The position numbers were made by a program, and so were the translations under genes. From NCBI GenBank assembly GCA_019456255.1, contig VRUG01000002.1, positions 124,001-188,000 of the forward strand: a stretch of 64,000 bases of DNA, read 5' to 3'. Positions within the stretch are counted from its first letter, which is position 1. Each line of letters starts with the position of its first letter. The notes below the pieces were generated by a model. The model made no database searches. It saw only the letters and a program-made list of their open reading frames with translations, and was not told where the DNA came from. Positions 1-6,784 of this stretch are shown here, piece by piece. The DNA comes from Planctomycetota bacterium. Its GTDB lineage: Bacteria; Planctomycetota; Phycisphaerae; Sedimentisphaerales; Anaerobacaceae.

Positions 1-50
1 CGGTTGATAAATACCATCCGCCCTGAAGAATATTGATTTGCAAAACCTGA

Positions 51-668
51 TTATTGTTCGGTCGGCTTATCCTCAGCAGGTTCGGCATCCGGTGTATCAT
101 CATCGAACGCGGGAACATCAGCAGGTATCTCATCAGTTTGTTCATTGGCTTGCTGCTCAACTGGCGCCGGAGCATTAGCTTCTTCCTCAGCTTTCGCTGC
201 CGCGAGCGCTGCTTCAGGGACTCCGTCCTCCGAAACCACAACTACGGTAATCTTAGCTGTCAGTTCCTCTGCATATCTCAATCGCACAATATGGGTGCCG
301 ATTTCTTTGATATGGCTTTCCATCCTGATGATATCATCGGGAACCACAAAGCCTTGTTCACGCAGGTTCTCAGCAATCTGCTTCTCATCTACCGAACCAA
401 ACAGATGTCCCTGCTCATTGGCCTTAGAAGCAATAACCACTTCGGCTCCCTCGACAGCTTTCTGTGCATCGGTCATCTTCTCGACAAGTAGTTTGCGTTC
501 TTCGGCGCGCTTAGCTTTTTCTTCAGCTATCGCTTTAACCGACACATCAGTCGGAATGGTTGCCAAAGCATGAGGCAGCAAATAATTTCTCGCATAGCCG
601 GTCTTAACTTCGACAACATCGCCGAAATAGCCCAGCAGTTCTATATCTTCCAATAGCAAAACCTTCAT
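51..668 (-). CDS. rplI: 50S ribosomal protein L9 with acidic tail
   Basis: Large-subunit protein L9, which binds 23S rRNA. The N-terminal RNA-binding domain (residues 1-50) is clear, with MKVLLLEDIELLGYFGD followed by the glycine/basic YARNYLLP region. A long helix and a C-terminal domain follow to about residue 150. The family is usually about 150 residues long; this one has 205, and the extra 45 are a low-complexity tail rich in Ala, Pro, Glu and Asp. An AGGAGT site sits 7 nt before the ATG. It is the last gene of the rpsF-ssb-rpsR-rplI operon. The identity is secure; the function of the tail is unknown. Confidence 0.96.
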   Translation of the reverse strand: MKVLLLEDIELLGYFGDVVEVKTGYARNYLLPHALATIPTDVSVKAIAEEKAKRAEERKLLVEKMTDAQKAVEGAEVVIASKANEQGHLFGSVDEKQIAENLREQGFVVPDDIIRMESHIKEIGTHIVRLRYAEELTAKITVVVVSEDGVPEAALAAAKAEEEANAPAPVEQQANEQTDEIPADVPAFDDDTPDAEPAEDKPTEQ

Positions 669-729
669 TTCAACACTCCTATCTTATATCGCTTGTTCCA
701 CGCATTAAAACGGTTTAAAATTCTTTGGT

Positions 730-1038
730 TTATGTCGTAAAAGGCAGCAGTGCCATATACCTCGCGCGTTTGATTGCGCGTTTGACTTTTCTTTGACAGC
801 CTGCACAATTGCCGCTTCTCTTACGCGAATATATCTTGCCGCGATTTGTCAGCAGTTTCTGCAAGGTCCCGATGTCCTTATAGTCCACGTAGTCAACCTG
901 GTTCCTGCAATATCTACATTGCGTGCCTTCGCGTGTACCTGAGAATACCGATCTCTTTCTGCCCTGTCCTCCGCGGCCTGTTGCCGGGCGACGCGGGCTT
1001 CTCTGTGTTCTTTGAGTCGCTCCACTTTGTCGTGCCAT
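730..1038 (-). CDS. rpsR: 30S ribosomal protein S18, zinc-type
   Basis: Small-subunit protein S18, partner of S6 on the platform of the 30S subunit. The conserved core runs from about residue 38 to 100 and ends in the typical KRAIKRARYMALLPF. Two CxxC pairs (C41/C44 and C78/C81) mark the zinc-binding form of S18, whereas many bacteria have lost them. The first 35 residues are a basic Arg/Gly-rich extension. The gene lies between ssb and rplI, in the order normal for this operon. Confidence 0.95.
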   Translation of the reverse strand: MARQSGATQRTQRSPRRPATGRGGQGRKRSVFSGTREGTQCRYCRNQVDYVDYKDIGTLQKLLTNRGKIYSRKRSGNCAGCQRKVKRAIKRARYMALLPFTT

Positions 1039-1097
1039 AGTTTTTACCTTTATTATTTATTGTTACTTCTATTTTTTCACAAATCACAAATCACAAA

Positions 1098-1505
1098 TTA
1101 GAACGGTATATCATCACCTGCCGGCGGCTCTGGTATACTTTGTGCTGCCGGAGCTGCCGCACTTTGGCCCTGACCTGGCGAGCCGATAAACTGGAAATTC
1201 TCAACTGTCACACGGTGCTTACTTCTTTTGGTGCCGTCCTGAGCGTTCCATGAATCAAAATCCAGTCTGCCCTCAACAAAAATCGGTTTGCCTTTTGTCA
1301 TGTACTTATTAATAGTCTCTGCTGTTTTGCCAAATGCCCGGCAATCCACAAAGCAGGTCTCTTCTTTCTTTGTTCCGTCCTTGGCGGTCCAGCGACGGTT
1401 AACTGCAAGACCAAACTCAACTACCGGCGTCTGGCTCGGAAGATAAGACAACTGCGGGTCACGCGTCAGGTTGCCCATCAAAAATATTTTATTAAAGTTT
1501 GCCAT
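1098..1505 (-). CDS. ssb: single-stranded DNA-binding protein
   Basis: SSB coats single-stranded DNA during replication and repair and recruits partners through its C-terminal tip. The OB fold covers about residues 3-105 (start MANFNKIFLMGNLTRDP, later KGKPIFVEGRLDFDSW). A short flexible linker follows, then the acidic tip DDIPF that binds partner proteins. At 135 residues it has a shorter linker than E. coli SSB (178). AAGGAG lies 8 nt before the ATG. It is embedded between rpsF and rpsR, the common arrangement for the replicative SSB. Confidence 0.96.
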   Translation of the reverse strand: MANFNKIFLMGNLTRDPQLSYLPSQTPVVEFGLAVNRRWTAKDGTKKEETCFVDCRAFGKTAETINKYMTKGKPIFVEGRLDFDSWNAQDGTKRSKHRVTVENFQFIGSPGQGQSAAAPAAQSIPEPPAGDDIPF

Positions 1506-1557
1506 AGCAAAAACTCCTTTTCATTAAACCCTCAAATCCGAAGAATCGAGGCGCCTG

Positions 1558-2244
1558 TTATTGTTCCTTTTTGTCCGGTTCCGAAACAACGTCGGGCTCT
1601 CCGCTCCGCTTCGTGTCTTCGGTCTCGGCGGCTGGCTCTGGCTTGGCCTTGTCTTCATCAGACGGCGTGGCCTCTGTAACTGCCTCTGGCTTGGCTTGGT
1701 CAGATGACGGTGCCTCTACCACTGGCTCTGGCTCTGCCGGCTTTTCGTCTGCGGGCTTTTCATCTTCTTTCGGCTCATCTACTACAGGCGCTACCGCCTT
1801 TTTGTCTTCTGGCTTTTCATCTGCGGGCTTTTTGTCTTCTTTCGACTCATCTACTACAGGCGCTGCCGCCTTAGCTTCAGATTCGGCAAGTTTCTTTTCT
1901 ATTTTTTCTGCCGGTGTCGCTTTTTGCAGGTCCTCTTCGGTCATATGCTCGACATTTAGAATCAGAACACGCATGAGCTTTTCAGTCAGCTGAACTTCGC
2001 GTTCAAGCACAGAAACCTGCGAGCCTTCCAGCCTAAAGTAGGTCAGGATATATGTCCCTCGCGACTTATGATTGATTTCATATGCCAGCCTGTTCTCGTT
2101 CCACTTGCGAACAGATATTGTATCGGCACCGACCTTGTCGAGTAGTGACTGAATAAAACCGAGAACACCTTCCCAGTCAGACGCTGCCAATACTGAGTCC
2201 ACTAAAAACATTCCTTCATATAGCTTTTTGGTTACTGTTTCCAA
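1558..2244 (-). CDS. rpsF: 30S ribosomal protein S6 with long repetitive acidic tail
   Basis: S6 pairs with S18 on the 30S platform. The ferredoxin-like S6 domain occupies residues 1-100 (KLYEGMFLVDSVLA, then ENRLAYEINHKSRGTYIL). A low-complexity tail of about 120 residues follows, so the protein is more than twice the usual length (95-135). The tail contains two imperfect copies of a block built on APVVDE, KEDKKPADEKP and related words, then further Pro/Glu/Lys/Ala-rich sequence. The start is TTG, directly preceded by a strong AGGAGG at 7 nt. First gene of the S6-SSB-S18-L9 set. Confidence 0.94.
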   Translation of the reverse strand: METVTKKLYEGMFLVDSVLAASDWEGVLGFIQSLLDKVGADTISVRKWNENRLAYEINHKSRGTYILTYFRLEGSQVSVLEREVQLTEKLMRVLILNVEHMTEEDLQKATPAEKIEKKLAESEAKAAAPVVDESKEDKKPADEKPEDKKAVAPVVDEPKEDEKPADEKPAEPEPVVEAPSSDQAKPEAVTEATPSDEDKAKPEPAAETEDTKRSGEPDVVSEPDKKEQ

Positions 2245-2293
2245 AGTTTTACCTCCTGATATCTTTTAATGTTCCTTTTTTAGTTTTTCACTT

Positions 2294-2857
2294 TTAATTA
2301 AACCGGTTCATCGTTTCGTCGATGCCGGATTTTACCCAGTTCATAATCGCCTCTTTCGCACTGCTAACCGCCTCATCAATTAAAGGCCTCTGCCTGGAGC
2401 TTATCTGGCCAAGAACATAGTCTACGTCATTGCCCCATTCGCTCCTGCCGATGCCGATTCTAAGCCTGCTGAATTCTTCACTACCGAATTTTTCGATAAT
2501 ATCAGCAAGGCCGTTATGGCCTCCCGCCGAACCTTTACGCCTGAGCCTGATAACGCCGGGCTCTAATGCCATATCGTCGGTTATCACCAAAACGTCACTC
2601 AATTCCAGCTTATAAAAACCGAACGCCGTCACTACAACCTGGCCGCTACGATTCATATAACTTTCTGGCTTGAGCAATATTAACTTTTTACCTTCAAAGA
2701 GCAACTCGCCGAAACGACCGCCAAACTTCTTCTTTTTGACCTTAACGCCAAACGTCTCAGCAAGTAAATCTATCACTTCAAAACCTATATTGTGACGGGT
2801 CTTTACATATTCATTGCCGGGGTTACCAAGTCCGACTATTAGTCTAACTTCAGACAT
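2294..2857 (-). CDS. pth: peptidyl-tRNA hydrolase
   Basis: Cleaves peptidyl-tRNA that falls off the ribosome, recycling tRNA. It has full family length (187 residues). The expected catalytic and binding residues are present: H22 in TRHNIGFEV, N69 in ESYMNRSG, D95/D96 in VITDDMALEPG, and N115 in GSAGGHNGL. AAGGAG precedes the ATG. It sits between rplY and rpsF; the prs-rplY-pth order is widely conserved. Confidence 0.97.
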   Translation of the reverse strand: MSEVRLIVGLGNPGNEYVKTRHNIGFEVIDLLAETFGVKVKKKKFGGRFGELLFEGKKLILLKPESYMNRSGQVVVTAFGFYKLELSDVLVITDDMALEPGVIRLRRKGSAGGHNGLADIIEKFGSEEFSRLRIGIGRSEWGNDVDYVLGQISSRQRPLIDEAVSSAKEAIMNWVKSGIDETMNRFN

Positions 2858-2886
2858 TAAGTCTCCTTACCTCTCACCGAAGCCGA

Positions 2887-3540
2887 TTACTCCTTTGCTT
2901 CGCCGGCTTCTTCACCTTCTTCAGGTTTAGCTTCGCCGATAACCTCTGGTGCCGTTGGAACTTCTTCCTCAAGCTGTTCGGTCGTCTTAGCTGCTGCTAC
3001 CAACTGACATGTCACCAGTAACATATTCGGGTCACTTAAAAGCTTAATGCCCGCAGGCAGTTCAACGTCACCTGCGTGAAGATTGTCACCAACATCAATG
3101 TCTGCGACCAAAACCACTATCGTCTCTGGAATATCGGTCACCTTGCATTCGATTTGCAGCTTATCAGTATGCTCTTCGATAATGCCGCTATTATGCGTAC
3201 CTATCGCGATACCTTTGAGTTCAATTGGAACGTTAACATGAATCGTCTCAGCGGCATCGACACGAATAAGGTCGGCGTGTATGATGTTCTTACCGAGATG
3301 GTCATATTGAACAGCTTTAAACATCACGGTCTGTTTTTTCTTGTCAAGTTCAATATCAACAACCCGATGCCCATGATGAAGCCCTTCGGTAACATCGTGA
3401 AGATTAAGCGATATTGATATCGGCTCCTTCTTATGCCCGTAAACCACCACAGGTATTCTGCCCTGGTCTCGCAACTTTGCTGCTGATTTCGTTCCCTTGT
3501 CGTCTCGTAACTTAGCTTCTAAAAGCAATGTCTTTTCCAT
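2887..3540 (-). CDS. rplY: 50S ribosomal protein L25 (CTC/TL5 type)
   Basis: Binds 5S rRNA in the large subunit. This is the two-domain CTC form. Residues 1-95 are the L25 domain (LLLEAKLRDDKGTKSAAKLR, GRIPVVVYGHKKEP). Residues 100-185 are the C-terminal TL5 beta domain (VNVPIELKGIAIG, TIVVLVADIDVGDNLHAGDVELPAG shortened here to its ends). A tail of about 30 residues rich in Glu and Ala follows. The gene is between prs and pth, the usual neighbourhood, and GAGGT precedes the ATG. Confidence 0.95.
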   Translation of the reverse strand: MEKTLLLEAKLRDDKGTKSAAKLRDQGRIPVVVYGHKKEPISISLNLHDVTEGLHHGHRVVDIELDKKKQTVMFKAVQYDHLGKNIIHADLIRVDAAETIHVNVPIELKGIAIGTHNSGIIEEHTDKLQIECKVTDIPETIVVLVADIDVGDNLHAGDVELPAGIKLLSDPNMLLVTCQLVAAAKTTEQLEEEVPTAPEVIGEAKPEEGEEAGEAKE

Positions 3541-3590
3541 AGCACTTTCTACCTCAAATTTTCTTTACTCTTATGGTATTCAAATTCAAT

Positions 3591-4544
3591 CTACAGATTA
3601 GTAAACAAACTGCTTATCGATTCATCTCTATGAATTCTCTTTATCGCTTCGCCAAGCATCCCTGAAATACTCAGCACTTTAATAATTGATAGTTCTTTGC
3701 TTCTTTTGGTCAGCGGAATGGTATCTGTTACCACAATCTCATCAATCGGCGCCAGGTCAAGCCTCTCCAATGCCGGGCCGGCAAAAACTCCATGCGTCGC
3801 ACCAACATAAATGCTTAACGCGCCGCGTTGCTTAACCAAACTCGCAGCACTGCAAATCGTACCTGCTGTGGCGATAATGTCGTCGCACATTAATATGTTA
3901 CGACCTTCGACCTTGCCAATAATTTCGCTGGCCTCAACTTCGCTGCCGCTAACCCGTTTTTTATGCACTATCGCCAATTCACCACCAAGATAACCGGCAT
4001 ACTTAGCTGCTATTTTCATATTGCCGACATCGGGCGAGACTATCGTAAGGTTTGGAATCTTCTTTTCCTTAAAGTATCTACCAAGCACTAATCCACCGGT
4101 TAAATGGTCAACAGGTATATCAAAGAAACCCTGCAGCTGCTGAGCATGCAAATCAATGGTCAATACCCTGTCGGCACCTGCTTTGGTCAGTAAGTTCGCC
4201 ACCAGCTTTGCTGTAATTGGAACTCTCCCCTCAGCTTTGCGGTCCTGGCGGGCATATCCGAAATAAGGTATCACCGCAGTTATCCTCTCGGCGCTGGCCC
4301 GTTTCAAACAGTCAAGATAAATCAAAAGCTCCATCAGGTTTTCATCAACCGGGTCGCAGGTCGATTGTATAACAAAGCAGTCTCTACCCCTGACATCATC
4401 TTCAAGCTTAATAGCTTTCTCGCCATCAGGGAACTTATCAACATTCGCTCCGCCAATCGGCATCTTCAGGTACTTGCAGACCGCTTCCGAAAGTTTCGGA
4501 TTTCCCGTCCCTGAAAAGATTTTTAAATTGTCATTTAGAAACAT
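3591..4544 (-). CDS. prs: ribose-phosphate pyrophosphokinase (PRPP synthetase)
   Basis: Makes phosphoribosyl pyrophosphate from ribose 5-phosphate and ATP, feeding nucleotide, histidine, tryptophan and NAD synthesis. The 317-residue length is standard. Visible signatures are the N-terminal GTGNPKLSEAV, the metal/ATP region VLTIDLHAQQLQGFFDIPVDHL, and the PRPP loop LMCDDIIATAGT around residues 217-228. That loop carries Ile-Ala where Met/Ile-Asp is more common. First protein gene after tRNA-Gln in a minus-strand unit that continues into rplY. Confidence 0.97.
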   Translation of the reverse strand: MFLNDNLKIFSGTGNPKLSEAVCKYLKMPIGGANVDKFPDGEKAIKLEDDVRGRDCFVIQSTCDPVDENLMELLIYLDCLKRASAERITAVIPYFGYARQDRKAEGRVPITAKLVANLLTKAGADRVLTIDLHAQQLQGFFDIPVDHLTGGLVLGRYFKEKKIPNLTIVSPDVGNMKIAAKYAGYLGGELAIVHKKRVSGSEVEASEIIGKVEGRNILMCDDIIATAGTICSAASLVKQRGALSIYVGATHGVFAGPALERLDLAPIDEIVVTDTIPLTKRSKELSIIKVLSISGMLGEAIKRIHRDESISSLFTNL

Positions 4545-4621
4545 TTTTCGCCTCGTCTTTAATGTCAGCTGATAAAATTATTTCTACTGTTTCCGCCAAC
4601 TTTTAACTTTTCCAATAACAT

Positions 4622-4693
4622 TTACCCGGCCAGGACTTGAACCTGGAATGAGGGCATCAAAAGCCCTTGTGTTACCAATTACACCACCGGGTA
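4622..4693 (-). tRNA. tRNA-Gln (anticodon TTG)
   Basis: The sequence folds as a 72-nt tRNA. The acceptor stem is TACCCGG/CCGGGTA. The anticodon stem AGGGC/GCCCT encloses the loop TTTTGAT with anticodon TTG, which reads CAA glutamine codons. The T arm is CCAGG-TTCAAGT-CCTGG. No CCA is encoded. It lies 77 bp upstream of prs on the same strand and probably shares a primary transcript with it. Confidence 0.95.
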
Positions 4694-4762
4694 ATCTCAT
4701 AACAAGTTCCGAAAAACAAAGTCCTAAAATTCTAAAGATTGTAAATCCAATCTGTCACGCCA

Positions 4763-4868
4763 GGCAATAATGCCCGAGTTGCCCCTGCCGGAGACTTGAG
4801 CCAGTCACGTCGTGATTCTACTGGCCCCGCAAAACTTAACTTCTATCCCATGCGGCAGAGATTTATTA
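4763..4868 (-). ncRNA. unassigned structured RNA or leader upstream of tRNA-Gln
   Basis: Read on the minus strand this stretch can form several helices. CTGCCG (4858-4853) can pair with CGGCAG (4790-4785) around an inner imperfect hairpin: GCCAG plus TCAC on one side, GTGA plus CTGGC on the other, over + positions 4800-4825. A separate hairpin GGCAA/TTGCC lies over 4763-4783. A competing helix CCGCA/TGCGG (4855-4851 with 4831-4827) shares bases with the outer stem, so the two are mutually exclusive. A promoter lies just upstream. I recognise no known family. One 9-nt piece resembles a 5S rRNA segment, but the rest does not fit. Confidence 0.4.
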
Positions 4869-4875
4869 AGCTAAC

Positions 4876-4903
4876 AATATAACAGCTTATCATTATATTG
4901 CAA
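4876..4903 (-). promoter_or_regulatory. promoter for the structured RNA/tRNA-Gln/prs unit
   Basis: Minus-strand hexamers TTGCAA (4903-4898) and TATATT (4881-4876) are separated by 16 bp. Transcription would start near 4868, just before the structured element. The -35 and -10 each match the sigma-70 consensus at five of six or nearly so. Confidence 0.5.
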
Positions 4904-4921
4904 CTATTTTTATTGGTTCAT

Positions 4922-4968
4922 GCAAAAATCGCCTCTTTTACGCAAAAATCCCTTATTTTTGCAAAAAA
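4922..4968. repeat. GCAAAAATC repeats in the prs/DUF488 divergent region
   Basis: GCAAAAATC occurs at 4922-4930 and again at 4942-4950, exactly 20 bp apart (about two helical turns). An inverted ATTTTTGC lies at 4955-4962. The repeats sit between the minus-strand promoter at 4876-4903 and the plus-strand DUF488 gene, a position suited to a regulator binding site. Function is inferred only from spacing. Confidence 0.4.
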
Positions 4969-5055
4969 CAAACTCGCCACAAAAATATCTTGTAATTCTC
5001 GCGGTTATCGAGCATAATGCCTCCTTAAAATGGGGAACACGTAATTAACAACACA

Positions 5056-5517
5056 ATGAACCAATTTGATGGCGAAAAAATGACCCGTATTTTTACAATA
5101 GGCTATGCCGGCAAAAACGCTCAGGAGTTTTTTACAATACTTAAACAGGCTGGCATAAAAAAGGTTGTAGATGTACGACTATTTAACACCTCGCAGCTGG
5201 CAGGCTTTACCAAAAGCAAAGACCTCAAATATTTCCTAAATGCCATCGTCGGTGCAGATTATATCCATTTGCCGATTATGGCTCCGACTAAACAGTTGCT
5301 TAATGATTATAAAAAAGGGCAGATCAGCTGGCAGCAATACGAAGATATGTTCAACGCGATAATCGCCCAGCGTCAAATAGAAAGGCATCTAAGGCCTCAG
5401 GATATGGATATGAGCTGTTTTCTGTGCAGTGAAGCCAAGCCAGATAAGTGCCACCGCAGACTTGTTGCTGAATATCTGGCCAAGAATTGGCAAAACGTTT
5501 CAATTCAACACCTATAA
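5056..5517 (+). CDS. DUF488 family protein
   Basis: A member of the DUF488 family, whose biochemical role is not established. The signature opening is TRIFTIGYAGKNAQEF followed by VVDVRLF. The C-terminal region has the cysteines typical of the family (MSCFLCSEAKPDKCHRRLVAEYL), which could bind a metal. Length (about 145-153 residues) fits. The start may be ATG 5056 or ATG 5080. The family homology begins at the second, and neither has a strong ribosome site. It stands alone on the plus strand between minus-strand genes. Confidence 0.85.
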   Translation: MNQFDGEKMTRIFTIGYAGKNAQEFFTILKQAGIKKVVDVRLFNTSQLAGFTKSKDLKYFLNAIVGADYIHLPIMAPTKQLLNDYKKGQISWQQYEDMFNAIIAQRQIERHLRPQDMDMSCFLCSEAKPDKCHRRLVAEYLAKNWQNVSIQHL

Positions 5518-5536
5518 TCAAACACTAGGGGCTATT

Positions 5537-6646
5537 TCAAACAATAAACTCGCCGTTTTTGTAAATGAGTTCGCCATCAGCGTAGATCTCTCCGCCGTCA
5601 CTCATATCGGCCAGCATGTCCCAGTGAATCGCAGATTCATTCAATCCGCCTGCCTCGGGAATCGCGGCCCCTATCGCCATGTGAATGGTGCCGCCCATCT
5701 TTTCGTCAAACAGCATATTCTTCGTAAATTTATTTATCCCCTTATTGGTCCCGATAGCCGCCTCGCCAAAATTCCTGGCACCGGGTATCTCAAAAATACT
5801 ATCGAGCAGCTCCTTGCCGCTTTTCGCGTCCCAGCTTACAACCTCGCCGTTCTTCACTTCCAGCGATATGTCCTCAACTTCCTGACCCATATATATCCCC
5901 GGAAAACTAAAGCGCACTTTCCCGTTCACCGAATCTTCGACCGGGCTGGTAAATACCTCACCCGACGGCATATTATTCTCACCAGCGGAATTTATCCACT
6001 TACGCCCCTTAGCTGAAAACGATATATCAATATCCTTACCAAGGTAGCGAATCTCATTTTTACTGCTGAGCATATCAACTATTCTTTGCTGTTTGTCGCG
6101 AAGTTCGCACCACCGCGCGATTGGGTCGTCGTCATTCAAAAAACACGCTGAATAAACAAACTCCTCGTATTCCGCCAAACTCATCCCGCATTCAGCAGCA
6201 GCCGCTTCGGTTGGAAAAACGCAAAGGCTCCACTTCAACTTATCATCTACACTGACGGACCGCTGAAAAAATGTCTTCATCAAATCCGTCATCGCGATAC
6301 TGGTTTTCTGTTTTTTCGCAGGGTCAACATCCTGCAACTCTTTCATATCAAAAGGCGCCATCACATTTAGCATCGCGTCGAAATTCTCAACTACGTATTT
6401 ACCCAAAGGCGAAACGTACTTCAACTGCTCATCGCTTGCCGTTTCGTAAAATATCTTTTCGGTCCCGTTTAAGGTCACCCGAAATTCCGGATGCGCCCCA
6501 GCATTCAATGCCTCTTTGTAAATCTCTTTGAGTAAGTCTTCTGCCAGATAACTCGACTTGATTAAAAGCCTGTCATCTTTTTGCAAACTAAGTGAATAAT
6601 TCACCAGCAGCTTCGCGTATTTCTCATATATTTCACTCACAGCCAA
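5537..6646 (-). CDS. M29 family metallo-aminopeptidase
   Basis: Cytosolic two-metal aminopeptidase of the thermophilic aminopeptidase (AmpS/PepS) family; it removes N-terminal residues from peptides. The C-terminal catalytic half is distinctive: GEVFTSPVEDSVNGKVRF, then LLFDEK-type FDEKMGGTIHMAIGAA, then ESAIHWDMLADM, which contain the Glu, His and Asp metal ligands of the family. The 369-residue length is normal. It lies just upstream of nothing obviously related (DUF488 converges on it). Confidence 0.93.
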   Translation of the reverse strand: MAVSEIYEKYAKLLVNYSLSLQKDDRLLIKSSYLAEDLLKEIYKEALNAGAHPEFRVTLNGTEKIFYETASDEQLKYVSPLGKYVVENFDAMLNVMAPFDMKELQDVDPAKKQKTSIAMTDLMKTFFQRSVSVDDKLKWSLCVFPTEAAAAECGMSLAEYEEFVYSACFLNDDDPIARWCELRDKQQRIVDMLSSKNEIRYLGKDIDISFSAKGRKWINSAGENNMPSGEVFTSPVEDSVNGKVRFSFPGIYMGQEVEDISLEVKNGEVVSWDAKSGKELLDSIFEIPGARNFGEAAIGTNKGINKFTKNMLFDEKMGGTIHMAIGAAIPEAGGLNESAIHWDMLADMSDGGEIYADGELIYKNGEFIV

Positions 6647-6731
6647 ACTCCTTAAAATATTTGCATTCGCTTATTATTCTATATACTCAAACCAGCTTTA
6701 AATCAATTATTATTTTGACCCAGTTGCGCAT

Positions 6732-6758
6732 AAAAAAACCCCGCAATTTCTTGCGAGG
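6732..6758 (-). terminator. rho-independent terminator after ftsK
   Basis: On the minus strand CCTCGCAA-GAAA-TTGCGGGG forms an 8-bp stem with a GNRA-type tetraloop, followed by seven T. It lies about 25 bp past the ftsK stop. Confidence 0.85.
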
Positions 6759-6784
6759 TAAGTTTATCGTCAGCAAACAGTTAA

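Noticed and set aside
4785-4858. Second tRNA next to tRNA-Gln
   Set aside because: The 74-nt span has closing ends but no proper T arm or anticodon arm.
4763-4868. 5S rRNA on the minus strand
   Set aside because: Only a 9-nt GAAGTTAAG piece matches; the outer helix and loop E pattern are missing.
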